Shown in pieces: positions 56,133 to 63,507 of a stretch of DNA of 64,000 bases (positions within the stretch are counted from its first letter, which is position 1; each line of letters starts with the position of its first letter). Made by a program: the position numbers and the translations under genes. The notes beneath the pieces were generated by a model that saw only the letters and a list, made by a program, of their open reading frames with translations, did not search any database and had not been told where the DNA came from. The DNA lies in NCBI GenBank assembly GCA_040222875.1, contig JAVKCG010000009.1, forward strand, positions 310,001-374,000. Direction: 5' to 3'. This DNA comes from JAJCYL01 sp040222875. Its GTDB lineage: Bacteria > Bacteroidota > Bacteroidia > Cytophagales > Cyclobacteriaceae.

Positions 56133-56500
56133 TAATCGCAGATACTTCAGTGTGGATCGAATACCTGAGAAAAACTGATCCCGATGTTTCAAGCATGTTG
56201 AAGTCATACCTAAAAAGAGATGATGTTTTTATAGTTAGTGCTATAGTTGGTGAATTATTACAGGGCGTAAAATCAAAAAGAGAGCGTCAAATAATTGAAT
56301 TGATTTGGGAGAGCCTACCAAAGGCGAATGAATCAAATTGCTTTATTCAGGCAGGAAATTTATCTAACAAATATCGGTTATATGCCAAAGGAGTAGGTCT
56401 AATTGATTCTTACCTATTGGCTGCATGTTTAAAAAATAATCTGGCCCTATGGACGCTTGACAAAAAATTGCTTCGGGCGTATGATGAAATGGTTGGATGA
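56129..56500 (+). CDS. vapC: VapC-type PIN-domain ribonuclease toxin
   Basis: A 123-residue PIN-domain RNase. The acidic Mg2+ site is complete: D5 (IADTSVWI), E42 (VGELLQG), D93 (GLIDSYLL) and D111 (TLDKKL). VapC toxins cut specific tRNAs or rRNA when the antitoxin is lost; the target here is unknown. The gene appears intact and should be active. Confidence 0.9.
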   Translation: MIIADTSVWIEYLRKTDPDVSSMLKSYLKRDDVFIVSAIVGELLQGVKSKRERQIIELIWESLPKANESNCFIQAGNLSNKYRLYAKGVGLIDSYLLAACLKNNLALWTLDKKLLRAYDEMVG

Positions 56501-56570
56501 ATTCGGGTTTAGTTTTACGTTTAATCAATTACTACACCATCTAGCATGTGTGTTGGTGGTATTCTTCAAA

Positions 56571-56601
56571 TTGAATATCAACATATAGAATATTACCTTT
56601 G
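56571..56601 (+). promoter_or_regulatory. Desaturase promoter
   Basis: TTG (56571-56573), a 20-bp spacer, then TACCTTTG (56594-56601): a near-ideal Bacteroidota sigma-70-type promoter (TTG-N19/21-TAnnTTTG). Predicted start near 56607, leaving a ~15-nt leader. Confidence 0.7.
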
Positions 56602-56621
56602 CAGCTACTTAAATTGACGTT

Positions 56622-57533
56622 ATGAGCACTACAACAAAGAAAGAAAACAGGATCCGATTAGGGAGAGAGAAGTATCTAACTAAGAGCATCGTAGTATTCA
56701 TATTCTTACACTTGTTGCCCATTGCAGCTTTCTGGTTAGATGTCCATTGGTCTGCATGGGTAATATGCGGTGGCTTATATTTCGTCAGGATGTTCTTCAT
56801 AACCGGATTTTACCACCGATATTTTGCCCATAGAAGTTTTAAGACATCCCGCTGGTTTCAGTTTGTAATGGCCTGGCTTGCACAGACATCCATGCAAAAA
56901 GGTGCTATATGGTGGGCTGGAAACCATAGGGTTCATCATCGCCATAGCGATCATGAAGAAGATCCACATTCCAATAAACTATTTGGATTCATTTACTCGC
57001 ATTTGGGCTGGATCATGTCCCCAAACTATAAGGAAACGAAGTTTAAAGTGATGGGCGACTTTGCCAAGTTTAAGGAATTACGATGGTTGAATAAGAACCA
57101 CCTACTTCCTCCGATGACATTGCTGGTTGTAGTATTTCTGTACGGTGGCTTTGTGCTTGGTAATGGTACTTTGAATGATTTTTTAATGTATGGGGCCTCA
57201 ACAGCGTTGATTGGCTTTATGCTATCCACAATCATACTTTATCATGGCACTTATTCTATCAATTCACTGATGCACATGATTGGCCGCAGGCGATATAATA
57301 CAACAGATGAATCGAGAAACAGCCTGGTGTTGGCCTTAATTACATTAGGTGAGGGCTGGCACAATAACCACCACCATTTCATGACGTCTACAAGGCAAGG
57401 GTTCTTTTGGTGGGAAATTGATATTACTTTTTATATGCTCAAAATAATGAGTTGGTTCGGCTTGATTTGGGATTTAGTGCCAGTGCCTGAACACATTAAA
57501 AATTCTCATAAAAAAGAGTTGGTTAGTTCCTAA
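56622..57533 (+). CDS. Acyl-CoA/acyl-lipid fatty acid desaturase
   Basis: A 303-residue membrane di-iron desaturase of the delta-9 (stearoyl-CoA-like) group. The three His boxes are present: H65RYFAH70, H102RVHH106 and HNNHH (~247). Four membrane helices flank them. It introduces a double bond into acyl chains, adjusting membrane fluidity, often in response to cold. Monocistronic, with a good promoter and a T-run terminator. Confidence 0.88.
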   Translation: MSTTTKKENRIRLGREKYLTKSIVVFIFLHLLPIAAFWLDVHWSAWVICGGLYFVRMFFITGFYHRYFAHRSFKTSRWFQFVMAWLAQTSMQKGAIWWAGNHRVHHRHSDHEEDPHSNKLFGFIYSHLGWIMSPNYKETKFKVMGDFAKFKELRWLNKNHLLPPMTLLVVVFLYGGFVLGNGTLNDFLMYGASTALIGFMLSTIILYHGTYSINSLMHMIGRRRYNTTDESRNSLVLALITLGEGWHNNHHHFMTSTRQGFFWWEIDITFYMLKIMSWFGLIWDLVPVPEHIKNSHKKELVSS

Positions 57534-57588
57534 AGATCGATTTCCAGTATAAAGATATTGACCTGTAGTTGATTTAAAATTTAGATAC

Positions 57589-57640
57589 TGAGGAAACATA
57601 GCGTCAGGTATTGGTTCGGTAACCATTCCTCACTTTTTTC
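57589..57640 (+). terminator. Terminator after the desaturase gene
   Basis: An outer stem TGAGGAA (57589-57595)/TTCCTCA (57626-57632) encloses a small hairpin TGGTT-CGGT-AACCA (57612-57625) stacked on its right arm, followed by six T (57634-57639). The long loop makes it less certain than a simple hairpin. Confidence 0.5.
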
Positions 57641-57644
57641 CTGA

Positions 57645-58895
57645 TTAAAAAGGGCTCTTTTGGTGCCCAATCTCCAGTAAAGCATTCAGCAGCACATTTG
57701 CGCCATTTTTGACATCCTCCCACTGAGTCCATTCGTCTGGGGCATGACTGACCCCACCTACACTGGGCACAAAGAGAAGACCTGATGGGACTATTCTTGA
57801 AAAGAATTGAACGTCATGACCTGCACCACTTGGCATGAACTTGTAGTCCAATTCAAGGTTCTTTGCTGAATTTTCAAAATAGCTTATTACGTTTTGGTCG
57901 CATAATTCTGGTGAAAGCCAACTTCGCTCTTCATATTCAAACATGAGCCGATGTTTTCTGGCAATTGACGAAAGGACCTTGCGACAGCTAGTTGCTAACT
58001 GATTCATTACCTCTTCGTCTAAATCCCGGCCAACAAGGGTGAAATCAACTTCACCTGGAATTGTATGTGCATAACCTGGTTTTAACTCAACCCTGCCAAT
58101 AGTGAGCCGGCTTTTGTCAGTGCCATCTTCACTAATTATGCGCTCTATTTCATGGGCAAAATCTGCAACACCCATAAAAGCGTCACTTCTCATATGCATT
58201 GGTGCAGTACCTGCATGATCCGCTTTACCTATAAGTTTCACTAACCATTTAAACACACCAGAAATACCTTCAACAATACCAAGTGAGATCTTCTCCATTT
58301 CCAGAACAGGCCCTTGTTCAACATGTAGTTCCAGGTAGCACAGTAGGTCATCCTTTGAGCGTTTGGACCGCATCACTCCCTCAATACTGAGGTCGTACTT
58401 TGCTAAAGCGTTTAACAGTAATTCTGAATCTGCAGATTTGGCACTTTCAATCCAGTTCGGTGTTATATCCCCAATCATCGCCTGGGCGCCAAACATGCCT
58501 CCAAACCTGCCCTCTTCTTCACTTGTGGAAATTACTTCAATAGGATGGTGTAATTCGATACCATTTTCTTTGATAACCCTACAACATTCAAGCCCAGCCA
58601 CTACTCCCAATGTGCCGTCAAACATGCCACCACATGGTACAGAATCAGTATGGGAGCCTATAGCTATTGCAGGTTTATCGGGTGCTCCGAGTCTTCCAAT
58701 TACATTCGCAGCACCATCCATGTAGGCCTTCATATCCAATGATCTAAATTGATCAATCAACCATTCCCTTGCTTGCATATCTACATCAGTAAGCCCCATT
58801 CGGTAGATGCCTTTATCATGTTTATTGAAGCCAAATTCCCGAAGGGAATATAGATCCTTTTCTATTCTATCAAGGTTTACTTTAAATTGTTTCAT
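57645..58895 (-). CDS. M20 Zn-amidohydrolase, N-carbamoyl-amino-acid hydrolase/allantoate amidohydrolase type
   Basis: A 416-residue hydantoinase/carbamoylase-family amidase (AllC/HyuC/beta-ureidopropionase group) that hydrolyses N-carbamoyl or ureido compounds to amine, CO2 and NH3. Metal ligands: H82 (GSHTDSVPCGG), D93 (FDGTLG), E127-E128 (STSEEEGRFGG), His in LELHVEQGP (~191) and His in GVSHAPDEW (~395). The lid domain is ~210-325. Complete and probably active. Divergent from marR, with its own promoter overlapped by a perfect dyad. Its chemistry fits the carbamoyltransferase encoded 4 kb away. Confidence 0.87.
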   Translation of the reverse strand: MKQFKVNLDRIEKDLYSLREFGFNKHDKGIYRMGLTDVDMQAREWLIDQFRSLDMKAYMDGAANVIGRLGAPDKPAIAIGSHTDSVPCGGMFDGTLGVVAGLECCRVIKENGIELHHPIEVISTSEEEGRFGGMFGAQAMIGDITPNWIESAKSADSELLLNALAKYDLSIEGVMRSKRSKDDLLCYLELHVEQGPVLEMEKISLGIVEGISGVFKWLVKLIGKADHAGTAPMHMRSDAFMGVADFAHEIERIISEDGTDKSRLTIGRVELKPGYAHTIPGEVDFTLVGRDLDEEVMNQLATSCRKVLSSIARKHRLMFEYEERSWLSPELCDQNVISYFENSAKNLELDYKFMPSGAGHDVQFFSRIVPSGLLFVPSVGGVSHAPDEWTQWEDVKNGANVLLNALLEIGHQKSPF

Positions 58896-58913
58896 TCAAA
58901 TCTGTGATTAGCT

Positions 58914-58943
58914 AAAACATAATTAATAGGATTGATAATCCAA
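58914..58943 (-). promoter_or_regulatory. Promoter of the M20 amidohydrolase gene
   Basis: On the minus strand: TTG (complement of 58941-58943), 19-bp spacer, TATGTTTT (complement of 58914-58921), one mismatch to TAnnTTTG. It predicts a ~13-nt leader. The TTG lies in the spacer of the dyad at 58932-58953. Confidence 0.5.
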
Positions 58944-58953
58944 GAATTATCAA
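58932..58953. promoter_or_regulatory. 22-bp dyad, candidate MarR operator at the M20 promoter
   Basis: TTGATAAT (58932-58939) and ATTATCAA (58946-58953) form a perfect 8-bp inverted repeat with a 6-bp spacer, in the divergent M20/marR gap. Length and TTG...CAA ends suit a MarR dimer; binding would cover the M20 -33 element. Confidence 0.6.
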
Positions 58954-59017
58954 ATATTTCAGTTAAGCGTAAACTGGCAACACATTGAAAGCTTAGAACA
59001 GCTAAATATGAAAAAGC

Positions 59018-59025
59018 TAAATTTG
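59018..59025 (+). promoter_or_regulatory. marR promoter -7 element
   Basis: TAAATTTG matches TAnnTTTG exactly; TTAG at 58993-58996, 21 bp upstream, could be the -33. The adjoining TTAGAAC (58993-58999) resembles a half-site of the GTTCTATAGAAC dyad downstream. Confidence 0.5.
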
Positions 59026-59066
59026 TTGCCCCTTAAGGAGGTCTTAGGTTAGCTTATAACTTGAAT

Positions 59067-59549
59067 ATGGCATCACTAGATATTCTGATAAACATTCGGC
59101 GGATTGTTCGGTCTATTAATCTTGAATCAAAAAAGATTCAAAAAGAATTGGGTCTAAGCATTCCACAATTGCTGTGTTTAAAGCATTTAAGTGAAAGTCC
59201 CGATTATCAAACAACGCATCGGGAATTGATGCAACTGCTCAGCCTAAACTCATCTACAGTAACTGGTATCGTTAACAGATTAGAAAAAAAAAGCTTTGTG
59301 GCGAGATTGCCCAGGCCAGATGACAGAAGGGTAACAGCAATTGCCATAACATCTAACGGACTTAAACTACTACAATCCGCTCCTAATGTTCTACACAATG
59401 AATTAATTGTCAAAATTGACAACCTGAGCACTCAGGAACAGGAGAGTGTCAATAGATCCCTTCAATTGATCATTAAAGCAATGGAAATCGAAGATTTAGA
59501 AGCTTCACCAGTAATAACAGCTGAAGAACCCATTGTTGAAGATTCTTAA
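59067..59549 (+). CDS. MarR family transcriptional regulator
   Basis: A 160-residue winged-helix regulator: recognition region THRELMQLLSLNSSTVTGIVNRLEKKSFVARL (~52-83) and the wing with PDDRRVTAIAIT (DxR signature). The C-terminus is helical with an acidic tail. Start at ATG 59067; a TTG two codons upstream is possible. AAGGAGG at 59035-59041 is too far to be a normal Shine-Dalgarno. Divergent from the M20 gene and directly upstream of the symporter/carbamoyltransferase operon; perfect dyads at both promoters make it the likely local regulator. The ligand is unknown. Confidence 0.87.
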   Translation: MASLDILINIRRIVRSINLESKKIQKELGLSIPQLLCLKHLSESPDYQTTHRELMQLLSLNSSTVTGIVNRLEKKSFVARLPRPDDRRVTAIAITSNGLKLLQSAPNVLHNELIVKIDNLSTQEQESVNRSLQLIIKAMEIEDLEASPVITAEEPIVEDS

Positions 59550-59565
59550 GTTCTGTCGAATAGAA

Positions 59566-59575
59566 TTCTATAGAA
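59566..59575. promoter_or_regulatory. TTCTATAGAA dyad, upstream copy
   Basis: A 10-bp palindrome shared with the perfect 12-bp dyad 53 bp downstream (about five helical turns, same face of the DNA). It partly overlaps another palindrome, TAGAATTCTA (59561-59570). Candidate operator. Confidence 0.55.
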
Positions 59576-59609
59576 AAATTTGATTTTTTTAAATGGGTAC
59601 ATATTTAGT

Positions 59610-59617
59610 TAATTTTG
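59610..59617 (+). promoter_or_regulatory. Promoter -7 element of the symporter/carbamoyltransferase operon
   Basis: TAATTTTG matches TAnnTTTG; the -33 position is only a T-run (59584-59590), so the promoter may be weak or need activation. The transcription start is predicted near 59623, inside the operator dyad. Confidence 0.5.
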
Positions 59618-59618
59618 T

Positions 59619-59630
59619 GTTCTATAGAAC
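59619..59630. promoter_or_regulatory. GTTCTATAGAAC dyad, candidate MarR operator
   Basis: A perfect 12-bp palindrome immediately after the -7 element and over the predicted start of transcription, 15 bp before the first ORF. Its core repeats at 59566-59575. This is a classical repressor position. Confidence 0.65.
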
Positions 59631-59644
59631 GTAATTAAATTGAT

Positions 59645-60010
59645 TTGAACAGAGAAATAGTAGTTGAAGCACTCGTAAATCACATTGAAGGTCTTGGAAT
59701 GAAAGAGATTAGAGCTGGAATTAAAGGCTATCCTGACCCTAAGAAAATTAAAATACGTGAGTCACAAACCAGTTATAGCCCTGATATTCTGGCCAAAACA
59801 GATAAAAAAGTTTATCTCTTTGATTTTGCTGATGATCCTGATGCGCTTCAGAAGTTTGCTCAGAAATGGAAGCTTTTCTCTACTTACACAAGGAATAACC
59901 ATGGTGATTTTTATGTGGTTAGCATGGCCAACCGGGAGTACACAGTGAAAAACTTTTTGGATGAGCAGAATATAAAAGCCAAGGTTTTTCCAATATCAAC
60001 AACTGAATGA
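59645..60010 (+). CDS. Hypothetical protein, possible degenerate nuclease fold
   Basis: A 121-residue cytosolic protein read from a TTG start; the first in-frame ATG (59700) would lose a helical segment. It has alpha-beta character with SPDILAKTDKKVYLFDFADDPDALQKFAQKWKLFSTYTRNNHGDFYVV, which recalls the PD-(D/E)xK core (PD...xDx) but lacks the lysine. I do not recognise the family; the fold suggestion is weak inference. First gene of the MarR-linked operon, overlapping the next by 4 bp. Confidence 0.6.
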   Translation: MNREIVVEALVNHIEGLGMKEIRAGIKGYPDPKKIKIRESQTSYSPDILAKTDKKVYLFDFADDPDALQKFAQKWKLFSTYTRNNHGDFYVVSMANREYTVKNFLDEQNIKAKVFPISTTE

Positions 60011-60441
60011 TGTCATTTAACATATTGAGCCCAGCTGATAACCTCGGCATTGTTGAGAAAGAATTACTCACCAATTACGTCTACAAAAAGTGCATTTTGC
60101 CATCAAAGCCGGATAAACAAAAGGTTTCGTGGTCAGTTGACCATGCCACAAGTATTTTCCCACACCAGGGTGGATGTATCATTAAATTAATGGACGATGG
60201 GCAAATGGTCGGTGTTGGTATTGTGAATAAAACGGGGATGGAAAATCAAATTTCCGGTAACCTATTATCACATGTAGCCCTTGAGCATGACAATGACCAT
60301 GCTTTAAAAATGATTATCGATAAAGCCAAAAATATTACTAACAACGACATTCAGAGTGTATTTGACACTGATAAATTGAGTGACAGGGTCAAAGAAATTT
60401 ATAATGAAACCCCCAAAAAGGTTCAGTTGATGGCCATTTGA
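60007..60441 (+). CDS. Hypothetical cytosolic protein
   Basis: 144 residues, no signal or membrane segment. The segment GGCIIKLMDDGQMVGVGIVNKTGM followed by ISGNLLSHVALEHDNDHALKMIIDKAKNI is reminiscent of the central strands of GNAT acetyltransferases, but the acetyl-CoA loop (QxxGxG/A) is absent. Family not recognised. Overlaps the preceding gene by 4 bp; the next starts one base after its stop. Confidence 0.6.
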   Translation: MMSFNILSPADNLGIVEKELLTNYVYKKCILPSKPDKQKVSWSVDHATSIFPHQGGCIIKLMDDGQMVGVGIVNKTGMENQISGNLLSHVALEHDNDHALKMIIDKAKNITNNDIQSVFDTDKLSDRVKEIYNETPKKVQLMAI

Positions 60442-60442
60442 G

Positions 60443-60859
60443 GTGAAACCCTTCAAAGCTTTGTTGTTTTGCCTGATGGTAAATATTCCATTTGCCTTTA
60501 GTCAGGCAAGTTTTACCCTTCCAAATGAAAATACAAGTAATTCTGGACACATTACACTAACCTGGGAAGGTCATGGGGATGCAGCTTACACCCTTCAAAA
60601 AAGTGATAATTCAAATTTTGAGAAAGCTGAAATTATTTACCAGGGCCCCGATAGAGCCTCATTCATCTCTGGATTAAAAAACGGGGACTACTTCTTCAGG
60701 GTCAAAACCGAAAATGCTCCCTGGTCAGGGCCGCTACTTGTAAAAGTTGAACATCATAGTTTACAACTGGCGTTTTCATTAGCAGGGGTAGGCTTATTTG
60801 TATTCCTATCAATCGTTTATGTAATAATACTCGGAACAAGAAATTCTGCAAAGACATGA
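60443..60859 (+). CDS. Exported FN3-like protein with C-terminal membrane anchor
   Basis: 138 residues from a GTG start: signal peptide 1-20 (FAFSQ), a single fibronectin III-like beta domain (~22-102; HITLTWEGHGDAAYTLQKSDNS, GLKNGDYFFRVKTENAPWSGPLLVKV), and one membrane helix (107-130) before a short basic tail. Predicted topology puts the FN3 domain outside the inner membrane. The symporter gene overlaps its end by 4 bp, so it could be an accessory or ligand-binding subunit of the transporter; this is inference. Confidence 0.72.
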   Translation: MKPFKALLFCLMVNIPFAFSQASFTLPNENTSNSGHITLTWEGHGDAAYTLQKSDNSNFEKAEIIYQGPDRASFISGLKNGDYFFRVKTENAPWSGPLLVKVEHHSLQLAFSLAGVGLFVFLSIVYVIILGTRNSAKT

Positions 60860-62280
60860 AAAAGCAGACCTACATTCTTGATTCTGACATTGGCTGGCTG
60901 CTACTGGCTGTCCTTAGCGTTGTTTGGGTGTTACTGGGCATTTATTGGAGCCGTAAAGCCAAAAACCTAGATGGTTTTATGTTGGCTGGTAGAAATGTAG
61001 GACTGGCATTGGGTGCAGCCACAGCTATGGCCACCTGGATCACTTCTAATACCACAATGCTTGCACCTCAATTTGCCCTTGAGTTGGGCATCTGGGGAAT
61101 GGTGGCTTATAGTACAGCCTCTTTTGGGCTTTTGTTATTTGCGCCACTCGCTAAACGTATCAGAAAAGTAATGCCCAAGGGCTATACGAGTGGTGACTTT
61201 ATCCGCTTGAGGTATGGCCGCAAAGCCTGGTACCTGTTTCTTGCTATTTCTATTTTTTACGGGTTTACATGGCTCATTAGCATGGGTATGGCTGGCGGTA
61301 TTTTGATGAATGCCATCGCTGGGATACCCTACAAAATTGGTATGTCGGTTATACTATTGGTTTGTGTGATATACACCCTTTTTGGAGGGTTATATGCCGT
61401 AATTGGAACTGATTTTATTCAGTCTGTAATTATTCTGATAGGCGTGGTTGTGATTGGCTTTGGTGTTTTGAATGCCATTGAGTTTGATACGGTATACACC
61501 AATCTGAAAAATGATAAACCCATGCTGGTAAATGTGATGCTACCTGCAGCAATAATGGCTGTTTTCAACAACCTCTTATTTGGGATTGGCGAAATTTTTC
61601 ACAGTAATGTTTGGTGGAGCAGGGCGTTTGCGATGCGGGATGGAATTGGTGAGAAAGCTTACAATTTAGCGGGTCTTTTTTGGCTACCCGTACCCATTGC
61701 TGCCGGGTTCATCGCTTTGGCAAGTGGAACGCTTGATATAAATGTAACCAGCCCAGATATGGTGGGGCCATTGGTTGCTGCCAACATCCTTGGTGAGATA
61801 GGGGCGGTAGTTGTATTCGGAGTACTGTTTTGCTCATTAGCCTCCAGCATTGATAGCTTGTTGGCAGCCACTTCCGATTTAATTACAGAAGATATCTACA
61901 AAAAGATGATCAATCCTGGGGCTGATGAAAAAGTGCTTCGGAAAATGTCAACACGCATTATTATAGGCATAGGAGTACTGGCCTGGATTGTTTGCCTGCC
62001 ACGAGTTGGCACATTGGCTACTGTGTTATTTTTCGCAGGCCCCATGGTCGGCAGCACCATCTGGCCAATAATGACCGGCCTTTTCTGGAAAAAAGCCAAT
62101 ACAACTGGTGCGATATGGGGAATGATCCTGGGTTCGGTAATTGGCCTGGTGGCCTACGTTCAGCTTGGATGGTATACTGCCTCACTCATTGGAGCAGCCG
62201 TTTCAATGGTCACTGTATTGATTTTTACTCATCTAAATCCGGATGATTTTCATTGGGGCACCCTAAATGAGGCGAAATAA
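60856..62280 (+). CDS. Sodium/solute symporter (SSS family)
   Basis: A 474-residue SSS transporter of about 13 helices: KNLDGFMLAGRNVGLALGAATAMATWITSNTTML (helices 1-2 with the Na2-site region), GGLYAVIGTDFIQSVIILIGVVV, and LFCSLASSIDSLLAATSDLITEDIY (helix 8-9 signature with the Ser/Thr that bind Na+). Substrates in the family range from sugars to carboxylates, pantothenate, urea and nucleobases; this sequence does not decide. Coupled at both ends to its neighbours (4-bp overlap before, 1-bp overlap after). Confidence 0.88.
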   Translation: MKKQTYILDSDIGWLLLAVLSVVWVLLGIYWSRKAKNLDGFMLAGRNVGLALGAATAMATWITSNTTMLAPQFALELGIWGMVAYSTASFGLLLFAPLAKRIRKVMPKGYTSGDFIRLRYGRKAWYLFLAISIFYGFTWLISMGMAGGILMNAIAGIPYKIGMSVILLVCVIYTLFGGLYAVIGTDFIQSVIILIGVVVIGFGVLNAIEFDTVYTNLKNDKPMLVNVMLPAAIMAVFNNLLFGIGEIFHSNVWWSRAFAMRDGIGEKAYNLAGLFWLPVPIAAGFIALASGTLDINVTSPDMVGPLVAANILGEIGAVVVFGVLFCSLASSIDSLLAATSDLITEDIYKKMINPGADEKVLRKMSTRIIIGIGVLAWIVCLPRVGTLATVLFFAGPMVGSTIWPIMTGLFWKKANTTGAIWGMILGSVIGLVAYVQLGWYTASLIGAAVSMVTVLIFTHLNPDDFHWGTLNEAK

Positions 62281-62411
62281 TGGAGATAATATACTTCAGT
62301 GAAGGTTTTTTAAATGTGCTCATAGTAGGGTCACTCTGCTTCATTTCTGTATCTGTGGTCCTTCTGCTCTTCTATTTTTTTAGAGACTCTAAAAGAAAAG
62401 AATTATGGTAA
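62280..62411 (+). CDS. 43-residue single-helix membrane protein
   Basis: A short ORF starting at ATG on the last base of the symporter stop and overlapping the carbamoyltransferase start by 7 bp. The product begins MEIIYFSEGFLNVLIV, has one strongly hydrophobic helix (~11-34), and ends in a charged tail (RDSKRKELW) that by the positive-inside rule lies in the cytosol. Tight coupling on both sides argues it is translated. It may be a small transporter subunit, as YhdT is thought to be for PanF-type symporters. Not similar to anything I recognise. Confidence 0.7.
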   Translation: MEIIYFSEGFLNVLIVGSLCFISVSVVLLLFYFFRDSKRKELW

Positions 62412-63484
62412 AGCAAGAAATTTCTGAACAGGTCAGCGATAATCCGCTGGATTCGGATGGTCTCTACCCTGACCCAGAACAGTTATTAAAAAAGGAGGTA
62501 ATTAATCTCGACATCCTGGGCAAGCTTGTCGGTAAATCTATCCTCTCGGTTGATCAATTTGATAAGGCAATGGTGCTGGAAATTTGTAAGATGGCTGCCT
62601 TACTGGAATCAACGGAGATAGCCAAGTGCCATCCCCTGGACGGTAAGATTGTAGTTACTGCTTTTTTTGAACCGAGTACCAGAACTCGATTGTCATTCGA
62701 AAGCGCAGTGCTACGTTTAGATGGCAAAATAATCAGCATACCAGGAGAGAAATCCACCGGTGTAGCTAAAGGGGAATCCCTTAGTGATATAGGTGAGATG
62801 TTCAATGCCTATGGCGATATTGTAGTGATGCGCCATACGGAAACCGATGCCTTAGATGAAATCTTACAGAACCTCAGGATTCCACTGATCAACGCAGGCA
62901 ATGGTTCCGGGGAACACCCCACGCAGTCTCTCGCAGACTGGTTTGCAATTTTAAAGTGGAAACCTGAGTTGGGCAGGAACACCAACCACATTAACAAAAT
63001 CCATCTCGGTATATTGGGCACACCTGGAAGCATGAGGGCAGTAAACAGCTTTCTCCGGATGTCATTGCTTTTTAAAGACGGTATCAAGAAACTGTCCATT
63101 GTATCTGAACTTGCTGATCCTCTGGGTCCTGAGCTTGAACAACAACTCAAAGAATCATGCATCGATTTTAAAATAACAAATGATATCAATGAGGTAGTCT
63201 CAGACCTAGACGTTATTTATATGAATTCCATTGCCTTTTTGGGCGATAGCTACAAATCACTTGACAGCCGGTTTAAACTCAACAAAGAATCGAAGCTTAA
63301 GGAAGATGCGGTGGTCTTACACCCCCTTGCCAGATTGGATGAACTAGATCCTATTCTGGATAGCACTACACATAACCTATACTTTACTCAAGCTCACGGG
63401 GCAGTGTTCATCAGGCAGGCATTATTTATTGCAGTGCTTAACAGATTTAATAAGCTACCCAAAGAAGAAATTCCTTTTAATTAA
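62405..63484 (+). CDS. ATCase-like carbamoyltransferase of unknown acceptor
   Basis: A 359-residue member of the aspartate/ornithine carbamoyltransferase family with a ~45-residue N-terminal extension. The carbamoyl-phosphate site is intact: STRTR (91-95), K122 in AKGES, R143-H144, H171-PTQ174, R211. The aspartate site is not: the TRVQxE of ATCase (E. coli R229, Q231) is MNSIAF here (S275, A277), and HPLPR is HPLAR (A309). Ornithine-type motifs are also absent. It probably carbamoylates, or phosphorolyses the carbamoyl form of, another substrate. Usually annotated pyrB; I leave the symbol blank for this reason. Confidence 0.82.
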   Translation: MVKQEISEQVSDNPLDSDGLYPDPEQLLKKEVINLDILGKLVGKSILSVDQFDKAMVLEICKMAALLESTEIAKCHPLDGKIVVTAFFEPSTRTRLSFESAVLRLDGKIISIPGEKSTGVAKGESLSDIGEMFNAYGDIVVMRHTETDALDEILQNLRIPLINAGNGSGEHPTQSLADWFAILKWKPELGRNTNHINKIHLGILGTPGSMRAVNSFLRMSLLFKDGIKKLSIVSELADPLGPELEQQLKESCIDFKITNDINEVVSDLDVIYMNSIAFLGDSYKSLDSRFKLNKESKLKEDAVVLHPLARLDELDPILDSTTHNLYFTQAHGAVFIRQALFIAVLNRFNKLPKEEIPFN

Positions 63485-63507
63485 ACTCATAAACAGAAAG
63501 AAGAAAG

